Origin: CAMEON01 sp045531965 | GTDB lineage: Bacteria; Bacillota; Clostridia; Oscillospirales; CAG-272 | Length of the DNA: 64,000 bases | Assembly: GCA_045531965.1 (NCBI GenBank) | Contig: JAZSFA010000160.1 | Span: 1 to 64,000, forward strand | Direction of reading: 5' to 3' | Shown: in pieces, positions 23,276-33,400 of the stretch | How the letters are laid out: every line of letters begins with the position of its first letter | Position numbering within the stretch: the first letter of the stretch is position 1 | The notes under the pieces: model-generated | Database searches by the model: none | Seen by the model: only the letters and a program-made list of their open reading frames with translations | Told to the model about the DNA's origin: nothing | Translations under genes and position numbers: made by a program

Positions 23276-24037
23276 TTAATGTACCTCCAAATCAATGTTC
23301 AATCCAATAGGGCAGTGATCGCTGCCCATAACATCAGAATAAATTACTGCATCTTTTATTTTGGGAGTTAACTCTTTTGAAACTAAAGCATAATCAATTC
23401 GCCAACCGATGTTTCTCTTTCTAACATCTTTCATGTACGACCACCACGTATATGCTCCACTTTTCTGAGGATATAGTAATCTAAAAGAATCAATCATCCC
23501 TACTGACAACAGGCATGCGAAATCCTCTCGCTCATTTGGGGTAAAACCCGCATTACCCTTGTTTGATTTATAATTTGCTAAATCTATATCTTGATGAGCC
23601 ACGTTCAAATCGCCACAAAGAATTACTGGTTTTTGCCTATTCAAATAATGAACATAATCGTTGAGTGCACAATTAAATTCATGCTTGTATTGAAGATGAC
23701 TTAGATCCCGTCGTGAATGAGGTGAATAGCAATTAACCAAATAAAAGCCCGGATAGGATAGCGAAATAACTCTTCCCTCATCTGAAAAAGACTTATTGAT
23801 CCCTAATAACATATCCGTTGCTTTACACTTTGTATAAATGGCTGTACCAGCATATCCTTTTTTCTCCGCCGGATTCCAATACTGTTCATATCCATCTAAC
23901 TTCAAGTTAGCAGACATCTCATCTGATTTCGTTTCCTGCAAACATATAATGTCCGGATCAACATTTTTAACAAAACCGACAAAGCCCTTATTAACACATG
24001 CCCTTATTCCATTCACATTCCATGATATAATTTTCAT
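23276..24037 (-). CDS. exoA: Exodeoxyribonuclease III / AP endonuclease
   Basis: A 253-residue enzyme of the EEP family. All expected residues are there: WNVNGIRA (N-terminal Asn), LQETK (metal Glu), CYSPHS (Tyr), GDLNVAH (Asp, Asn), WRIDYAL, and the final SDHCPI. Full-length ExoA/XthA proteins have this size. It would cut DNA at abasic sites and degrade duplex 3' ends. As a gene within a horizontally acquired operon beside a nucleotide-metabolism homologue it is unlikely to be the housekeeping copy. It overlaps the DUF1413 stop by four bases (ATGA). Confidence 0.9.
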   Translation of the reverse strand: MKIISWNVNGIRACVNKGFVGFVKNVDPDIICLQETKSDEMSANLKLDGYEQYWNPAEKKGYAGTAIYTKCKATDMLLGINKSFSDEGRVISLSYPGFYLVNCYSPHSRRDLSHLQYKHEFNCALNDYVHYLNRQKPVILCGDLNVAHQDIDLANYKSNKGNAGFTPNEREDFACLLSVGMIDSFRLLYPQKSGAYTWWSYMKDVRKRNIGWRIDYALVSKELTPKIKDAVIYSDVMGSDHCPIGLNIDLEVH

Positions 24038-24270
24038 CTCTTTTTGTATTTTTGCTGATTTGAAGATGTTTTTCCAAAAACCTCAATATTAATATTGCGA
24101 TCAGTACTTACAGCATTTAAAAACAAGGTTCCGAGTAGCAGACGAGTGTTCCGAGGGATACGATTCCATTCATAACCCTTAAACAAATCTTTGACTAAAA
24201 AAGTTTCTCCAGCATTCAAATTATGAGATTCCAATATAGCCTGTTCTAATAAAAAGTTCACATCAAGCAT
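24034..24270 (-). CDS. DUF1413-like small protein
   Basis: A 78-residue protein with the segment GETFLVKDLFKGYEWNRIP followed by RNTRLLLGTLFLNAV, which I recognise as the DUF1413 type, a short domain occurring in small Firmicutes and mobile-element proteins. It is the first gene of the leftward seven-gene operon and overlaps the exonuclease start (ATGA). An AAGGATGCAAC leader precedes the ATG. It may act as a small DNA-binding regulator, but that is a guess. Confidence 0.6.
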   Translation of the reverse strand: MLDVNFLLEQAILESHNLNAGETFLVKDLFKGYEWNRIPRNTRLLLGTLFLNAVSTDRNINIEVFGKTSSNQQKYKKR

Positions 24271-24456
24271 GTTGCATCCTTCTTGTTATTGATATCATTA
24301 TTGTTATTATTATACATCAAATCCACCAAAAAGTCAAGCAAAAATTCTACAATGAAAGAATATGATAGAAATTTTCCTATATTTGTTTTATGTAGAGGGG
24401 AGACGATAATTCACCGTTCTCCCCACGTGTCTCTGTTTCAGCGCGCTATCTGACCG
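24271..24456. other. Junction between cargo operon and ICE backbone
   Basis: A 186-bp non-coding gap. The right part has a hairpin GGGGAGA (24397-24403) / TCTCCCC (24418-24424), a possible weak leftward terminator of the giant ICE gene because no strong U-run follows. The left half (24290-24380) is very AT-rich with repeated TTATTAT; the promoter of the cargo operon should be here, but I cannot name a clear -35/-10 pair. Confidence 0.4.
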
Positions 24457-27400
24457 TTATCTGTCGTTACGGTCAGACCTTGTTCTGTTGTTCTCGTCGC
24501 GTTCGTCCTCGTTCTGCTCGTCCACTCCATCCACGATCTCGTTCTCACGTCTGTCCATATTCAGCTCGGCATTGAGTTCCGCAAGGCGCTTGCCTTTCTC
24601 GTCAAGCTCTGCTTCTCTCGGGAACGGTTTTGCAATTTCTGCCTTCGCGTTCTCCACCTGCTTGTGCAGTTCTTCAAGTTGAAATTCACAGCCTTGCTTT
24701 CTCTTTTCAAAGGCATCAATGGCATTGTCAAGACGGGTAATGATACCGTTAGGGTCTTTGCCAAGAGGTACTTTGTGAAAGAGCGAACCGCGCAAAGTGA
24801 TGAAAAATTCCTTTTGTCCCGTATCAAATCCGATGTCGGTTTTGAAGCCGCGATACTCACCTAAAGGTCGTCCTTCGGGGTTGGTAATGCGCTCACAGAT
24901 AGCAAGTATCTCCTTGCCCGCTTCTGCCTTTTCGGTGTAGGTCGTACCCATAATTACCATCGGGGAGAAGCCGTTTTCGTTCGGGAAGGTGTTGTTCTTT
25001 GCCGTTTCCATATCCTCGATAAGGCACTTGATCCTCTCCTCTTGCTCGGCTATCTCTCTCGGGAATTTCTTGATAAGAGCATCCTCAAGACCGTATCTCT
25101 GACTTAGATGGTCTGCCTTTTGAAGCTTCAGTTTTGCAACGTCGGCGTCAAGCTGCATCTTCTCCATAATCTTCGGATTACCGCTTGCAAGAGCCTTGAT
25201 CTCTGCATAGGATAGGGCTGTCTCGTCCACGTCCTCTGCACTTCTTACCGGGGATTTACTCGTCATGATCTGCGAGATAAACTTCTGCTTGCTCTCAAGG
25301 AGCTGATAGGAATACGCATCAAAGGTTCCCTCCGTAACGTAACGGTAAAGGTCAACCTCGGGGTTGGAGTTACCTTGTCGAACAATTCGACCTGCTCTCT
25401 GTTCAAGGTCAGCGGGTCTCCACGGCACGTCAAGGTCGTGCAAAGCAATAAGTCTCTGCTGAACATTCGTGCCGGCTCCCATCTTGAAGGTGGAACCCAT
25501 CAGCACTCTGATCTGTCCTCGGCGCACCTTTGCAAACAGTTCTTTCTTCTTGGCATCGCTGTCTGCATTGTGGATAAATTCGATCTCATCAGCGGGGATT
25601 CCCCTTGCTATGAGCTTGTTGCGAATATCATCGTACACATTGAAGCTACCGTCGCCCTTCGGAGTGGAAAGGTCACAGAATACAAGCTGTGCGGATTTCT
25701 TATCCGAAGTCTGCTCCCATATCTCATAGATATTTTCAACGCAGGTGTTGACCTTACTTCCCTCATAATCTCCAAGTCCCGTATTGATAAGTCGCTGATC
25801 GAGGGCGGCTTTTCGTCCGTCGTTGGTGATAAGCAACATATTATCCTCGGTGGATGCAACCTCACGGTTGTGTACTCTCTCTGCTCTCTCGGCAAAGGAT
25901 TCCACAAGCTCCTTTTGAATGTCGCTTGCTTCTACCTTGACTACATGATAGTGTGCTTCGGGTACGGGCAGGCTCAGCATATCTGCGGTCTGAATGTCTG
26001 CTGTTTGCTTGAACATTGCCATCAGCTCGGGGATGTTGAAGAACTTTGCAAAGCGCGTCTTGGAACGGTATCCGCTGCCATCGGGAGCAAGCTCTATTGC
26101 TGTGACCGTCTCACCAAAGGTGGATGCCCACGCATCAAAGCTGAGAAGTCCGCGCATCTGAAGCTCGTCATACTGAAGGTATTTCTGCATCGTGTAGAGT
26201 TCGACCATCGTATTGGAGATAGGCGTACCCGTTGCAAATACACATCCCTTTCCTCCTGTCAGTTCGTCAAGATAACGGCACTTCATATAGAGGTCGGAGG
26301 ATTTCTGCGCTTCGGTCTGCGAGATACCCGCGACGTTTCGCATCTTGGTGTATGCGGCGAGGTTCTTGTAAAAGTGTGCCTCATCCACAAACAGACGGTC
26401 AACGCCAAGCTCCTCAAAGTTTACAACGTCGTCCTTTCGACTTTGGTCGTTCAGCTTTTTCAGTTTGGTCTCGACCTGCTTCTTGGCTTTGGCAAGCTGC
26501 TTGGTCGTTACTCTGTCACCGCGAGACTCCCTTATTTCCTCCATACTTCGCAAGATCTCATCGCGCTCTCTGTTGAGCGTTTCGATCTGCCTTTCAAGAG
26601 ACATCGGGATCTTTTCAAACTGTGAGTGACCGATGATGACCGCATCGTAATCGCCCGTTGCAATTCTCGCGCAAAACTTCTTACGGTTCTTGGTCTCAAA
26701 GTCCTTCTTGGTAGCGACAAGGATGTTTGCACTCGGATAGAGTTGCAGATATTCACTTGCCCACTGCTCGATAAGGTGGTTGGGTACGACAAACATACTC
26801 TTGGAGGAAAGCCCGAGACGTTTGCTCTCCTGCGCCGCCGCAACCATCGTGAAGGTCTTGCCTGCTCCAACCACATGGGCAAGGAGAGAGTTACCGCCGT
26901 ACATAATTCTCGCAACGGCATCGCTTTGATGCTTACGCAGCGTGATCTCGGGGTTCATTCCGTAGAACTTGATGTGACTGCCGTCAAACTCTCGGGGACG
27001 AAGGCTGTTGAAGCGCTCGTTATAGAGCTTACAAAGTCGCTCTCGTCTTGCCGGGTCTTTCCATATCCATTCGTCAAAGGCTCTCTTGATCTGATCCTGC
27101 TTACCTTGTGCGATTGCGGTCTCTTTCTTGTTGAGAACCTGCTTTTTATTTCCGTCCTCATCGTAAAAGTAATCGAAGATACGCACATCCTTTAGGTTCA
27201 GCGTTTGCTCGATGATCTCGTAAGCATTGATACGGTGAGTACCGTAGGCATTGGTTGCCTTGACGTTTCCTCGGTCTCTCGACTTGTTACTAATGACCCA
27301 CTGTGCCGTTTCGGGAATATATTTCACTTGAATGAGTTGCTTGACGTAATAGGACATTCCGAGAAGCTCGTTCATAAAGGCTTGTACGTCGGTTTCGGGA

Positions 27401-30400
27401 ATCCACGTTGTACCAAGTCGCACACCGATCTCGGCGGCGGTCAGATCAACGGGCTGTACCTTTTCAAGTGCTTCGACGTTGGCTGCAAATTCGGGTTCGA
27501 CCTCTGCCTTCCACTTGGCTTTTCTCAATTTCTCTCGAACATTACCCGACAGATATTCGTCAGCCATAAGGTAGGGTCTTGCGCCGATCACTTCTCCGTG
27601 CTCGGGGTTACGGAAGATTACGCCCTTGAGGTCGTTGAACAGCTCCTCCTCGTTCTTCCCCGTCAGTTCGCTCATATATTCCATATCCACCATCGCACGT
27701 TCTCCGATGGAGAGTGCAAGCGCTTCACTTGCCGTATCTACTCGGTCAACGGTGATCTGCGGCTTGATGGTACGCTTGGTGAACATATCTGCCTTTGCCT
27801 TCAGCTCCTTGTTTTCATCAAGGATTTCAAGAGAACAAAGAAGGAAGTATGAATTATCGTCGCTGAACGCCATCGCGTTTCCACGACTATTGATAAGTCC
27901 GTACTTTGCAGTAAACTCATCATACTGTCGGTTCAGTTTGCTTTGGAGTTCCTTGATCTCACTCTCGGGATAGTCCTCAAGCTGTGCTTCGATCAGAGCC
28001 TTTACCGTGTCACGAATACCGATCATTCCTTTGATACGGTTCTCGCCCGTCACGGAAGTCTCCACGGGGTTCATCACGCTGTTCTGTCGGTAGTAAACCT
28101 TTCCGTCCACAATGGTAAAGGAAAAGTTCTTCACGGTCGGGTCTGCGGGAATGGATTTGTCCTCCGTTCCCTCTGTCAGTTCGTCTCTTTCCACTTCGGT
28201 GATCTCCGCGTGGATATTGCTGACCGCTTCGGCAAGAAGCTCTCCGAGATCTTCGTCCTCATAGGCACGGCAGGTCGGCTCGGGACCAAACTGACCGCTT
28301 CTCATTACCATTTCACCGAGCACCATATCGGGGTTGTCGATAAAGTATTGGTTCATTCGGATGCCGTTTTCATCGACACCGAGGTGTACCCAATCCTCCT
28401 CTCGCTCTACGATTCGGTCTCGCTTTTGGAGAAAGATAATGTCCGATACGACCTTGTTCGCGCCTGCTCCGTCAAAAGTATTGTTGGGCAAACGGATAGC
28501 ACCGAGGAAGTCGGCTCTCTGCGAGATATACTTTCTGACAGACGGGTTCTCTTTATCGAGAGTACCCGAGCTTGTGATGAAAGCGATCACACCACCGGGA
28601 CGAACCTTATCTAAGGTTTTCGCAAAGAAATAGTCGTGAATGAGAAAGTTGAACTTGTCGTACTTCTTGTCAAGGAGCTTGAAGTCATTGAACGGCACGT
28701 TACCGATTGCCACGTCAAAGAAGCTGTCGGGGAAATGCGTTTTCTCATATCCGTCGATGGTGATACCGTTCTTCTGATAGAGCTGCCTTGCAATTCTACC
28801 CGAAATGCTGTCAAGCTCAACGCCGTACATCTTGGCATCCATACTCTCGGGAAGAAGTCCCATAAAGTTACCGACACCGCAAGAGGGTTCAAGGATATTA
28901 CCGCGCTTAAAGCCCATATTTTCAAGAGCGTCATACATCGCCTTGATAACCGTGGGAGGCGTGTAAAAAGCCGTCAACGTCGATTCGTTGGCGGCTTCGT
29001 ATTCTTCGGATGAAAGGAGGTTTATCAGCTCGTTGTATTCCAAGTGCCAATTATCTTTGGTACTGTCGAAAGCATCTGCAAGACCGCCCCAACCCGAATA
29101 CTGTGCAAGCACTTCTTGTTCCTCGGGAGTTGCCAATCTATCCTCTGCTTCAAGTGCATACAAGAGCTTGATAGCATCAATGTTCTTTCTGAACTTGGCT
29201 TTTGCTCCACCCATTCCGATCTCGTTGTCGGTAATGCGGTAGTTGTGTTTTTCGCCGTCGGGAATCTCGGGGTGTGAATTATAAACAGGAAAAGTCTTTC
29301 TTGGCTTGGGTTCTTCCGCAAGCTGCGGGATCTCTTTTCTACTCTCCTGCCAATACTGCTCGATCTGATCGTCCGTTACCTCTGTAAGTCCTCCGAAATC
29401 CAATCCGCAAAGCAGATTGTCATTCATTTCTTTGAGCGAGTTAAACTGAACGGTCTCTACAAGGACGTCACCGAGATACTTTTCAAGTTTGAACTCAACA
29501 AGATTGATGTTGGCTTGGATGGGAATTTGTGCGTCGCTCACGGTAGTGTAAGCAAGCTCGATTTTGGAAAGGTCGTCAAAGTGATCCTCATGTTCGTCGA
29601 ACTCTCTTACGAGATAATCACGAATAAAATCCTTCGCTATTTCAAGCTCGTCAACCTCTCGGCTTGGAACTCTGACGATATTGGCACCGTACTTTTCGGC
29701 AAGCTCAATGACGGGATTTAAGGTCTCATCGTTGATACTGATACCTTCCACGGGGTCAAGGTTTTCGTCAAGCGCGATAGCATCGTTCAAAAGGAACTCA
29801 TAAAATTCCTTGCCGCGCCATTCGTTGCTTGAGTCTCTTGCGACGATCTCTCCAACATCAAAATAGACTTCAATATCGTCCATCTTGGTTGCACGGAGAA
29901 ATCTTGAAACGGCGGTAAGCTCTGCTTCTTCTGCTTTGTCGGCTTCGACCTCCTCGGGGGTTCTATCGTCGTTTGAGGTTAGATATTCGGAAAACAGAAC
30001 GCTGATATTGCCCGTGTCCAAATACTTTTCAAACACTTCACGATCCATACTGACAGCGCCCTGCCCCGGTTCGCTCGGCATTGTGTACCACACGTCATAT
30101 TCGTCAACACGCGCAAGCTCAATGTGAACACCGCCGTTATTATCAAAGGACGCGAAAAGCGTATCACCGACGTGATATGCCTTCCCCTTATTGGTAGTAA
30201 AGATTGCTACCTCGGGAATACCGTGTTCATGCTGAAGATATGCGAGGTGTCTGATTGCATCCCTCTGATCTGCGAAAAGATAAAGCTGACCGTTTTCTCC
30301 GAGATACTTCTTAATCGACGCATCCCACAATCCAACCCGACCACCCTCATAAGGAACACGGCGAATTGAAAAGCGGTTAGGAGATTCCCTCATATCTGCC

Positions 30401-33400
30401 ATTTCTTTTTCTTCGGCAGTAGAAATAAGAATCTCTCTTGCAGCAGAACCAAAACCACGGAAGGTGTACTCGTCGGTCAGATAGTGATATGCCGCTTCCT
30501 TGAACTCTGCATCATCGGAATCCACGATATACTGCTTTGCTTCAGAACCGAGCTTATCAAAGAATACGGAATAATCCATATTGTCCTTGTGCTCGACGAT
30601 CTGCTCAAAGGTGACGATGTTCTCAACAAACTGTCCCTTTGATGTGCTGTCGGGATTGAAATAGAGCCATCTGACCTCGCCCTTTTCCGTGTCAACGTAG
30701 AAGCGGTCATCACTAAAGCGGTTCTCATAAAGACGGAGAATGTCGCTACCCTTATCGGGAAGAATACGCGCTATCTCCGCATCGGTGTGAGTCTGTTCCT
30801 TTACGGTCGTTGCCTTAACGGGCTTCATCGAAGTGGAATCACAGATAACCACCGAATACCCCGCATCAAGCAACTTTTGGAGATAATTGTCGGTTTGATG
30901 AACTCGGAATTTGCACATTGGCACTTCGCCAATGCCCATTATCTCCCTGCTTGTGAGAGGAAGATCCGCAACCTCGGAAAGCACCTCTGCATCGCCACCG
31001 TAGAACTCATAGGAATCAAGTACCAACATCATCGCAAGATGTCCGGGGTACTCCTTCTTTGCTTCAAGGTATCTTCTGCCAAGCGGAGAATACTTCTTTT
31101 CTTCGTTTACGGGTTGTTCGTTCCCTTTTTGAATCAGCTCCTCGCCACCGTCGATAGCGACCTTAAAGCCTTTGTCGATCAGCTTCTTAACGTAGTCGCT
31201 CTCCTTGTGATAAGGAATACCGCACATCGGAACTCTTGTAGGCTTACCTGCAACGGCTCTGCCCGTAAGGGTCAGTTCAAGTGCGTCAGCCACATTCACC
31301 GCATCATCTTCAAAGAACTCAAAGAAATCTCCGACGCGAACCATTACGATATGGTCGGGAAACTGTTTCTTCATCTGCTCGTACTTGCCCCAAATGTCAC
31401 CATTCGGAACGCCTACGCGCGTTACGTTTTCTTCCTTCGGCTCGGCAGGCTTATCCTCGTTCATCAGCGCGGCGAATATATCGTCGGTCATCTGCTCTCG
31501 CTCGATCTGAGGTAAGAGCTTTTCGATTTCCTCTTTACAGCGGTCAAAGCTCTCCAAATATCCGTTTGGGTTGCGGTGGCGTCGCATTGAAACAAGATCG
31601 TCCTTCTCGATATACTTTTCAAGCCCCGAAACGTAACCCATGATGTTAGGGATAACTGAGTTCTTGAGCATCTTCTGAGGGATGCGTTCAAACTGCGCCT
31701 TGCACCACAAATACGTGGGATTGGTCTTATACACTTCAAGCGACTTCTTGGCTGCTGCTCTGATCTCGTCTGCTCTCGCCATATAGTCATCTGACATACG
31801 GGGAGGTTCTTCACGGTTAAGGATCGCAGGCTTTTCACCGTCACCGCACATTTGGAGCAATTCGCGTCGTCTTGCAACGATTCGACCTTGCACCAAGTTC
31901 ATATTCACACCGTCAGACCAAGTAGGATCGGAACCGCCGTTTGTGAGAAGCTCATCCCAACGTGCGTATTCCGCTTCAAGATCAGCCGTGATAGACTCGA
32001 TGGTGGGCTCGTTTGCCTTACGCTTTCTGCTTTGCTTTGGCTTTGTTTCGGTCTTAAAGTTAGGCTTGGGCATTTCTACCGCCTGCTCGGTCGAATCCTT
32101 GCGAAGATGGTTATTGAGGGGATTATCCCTCACACGTCTCATAAAGGTCTCATAATCCAATTCAAGCGGTATAAGCGTTCCGTCAAAGAGTTCTACCTTG
32201 TCTTTGGAAAGCGAGAGAATATCGCACTCGTCCTTGCCGATATACACCGTCGTGCCGAGGTGTAGCTTGTACTCCGACTCGGGAATATCCTCCTCTGTCG
32301 GTTCTTTGACCTCAATAACAGTGGGGTCTTGTACTACTTCTTGCTTATCGGGCGCAAACGGCGTTTTCTTACGGTAAGGAGAACCGGGAAACAGATTGAA
32401 TGTTCCCTCGGCATAAGCCTTTACGTTTTCAAGTCTTTGCTTGTTTTTCTCATACTGATGTTCCTCGGGAGACTCTTTTTCAAATGCCTCCTGCATCATA
32501 TCAATGATTTCAAGAAGCCTTTCTTTGCTCTCGATCTGTTTGCTTAAATCCTTTTCAACGATCCAATAATCCGAAGCAGAATGAACATCAAATGGATAGC
32601 GCACGTCAAGCATCTTGTTGGAATAGAAATTCTTAATATCCCAAGCAATTTCTTCACGCTCATATCTGTCAAGGTCGGTTTTCTCAAACTCGGTCAAATA
32701 TCTGCCTTGACGAATAAGCTCGTCAATTCGTTTTGCCGCTTGATTCCATTTAAGAAGAATACCCGTCTCGCGGCTTTGCAATCCGCCGTATATGGCGATA
32801 CCCTTTCCATCGTGCCAATTCTCGATACGGTCTCCGCCCGTACTGCCTATTCCAAATTCTTTGGATAGAAATTTCGTTCTCTCTTGTATATCCTTGTGTA
32901 ACAAGAAAAAAGAGTAAATACGGTATTTACTGTCTACGACATTATTTCCGTGATAGATAAAGAAATCATCTATCTTTTCTTGTGTTACAAACTGCTTTGG
33001 AGGGAGAATATAGGGGGCGGCTTCGGGAAAATCAATAGGCTCTCGCGTATGACATTCAAGGATTTTCAGATATTCCTCGGGCGCAACTGCTCTCAAATTA
33101 GGGCGTGGATACTCACTCAAACGAGCAATATTCGCACGTATCTCCCCAAGTAACGGTTCTGCTTTCTCGGGAGAAAGCAACATATCTGCGTATGCCCGTC
33201 TTTCTTCATCAACCGGGAGCCACCTCTGCGATAAGCTCTTATATTCGCTCGGGATCTTTTCAAAGTAAGAGTTATACAAGAACGCTGCATTTCGTCCTAC
33301 ATATTCTCTCCAAGACTCTGCGGATTGTTCTGCTTCTCCTTTTGACAGATATTGCCCGTGTTCCATAAGCTCACGGATGCGCTTGTCAATACTTTCCCAC

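Noticed and set aside
25375..26625. 416-codon plus-strand frame opposite the giant gene
   Set aside because: Complement of conserved helicase motifs; no start signal; codon content follows the opposite strand.
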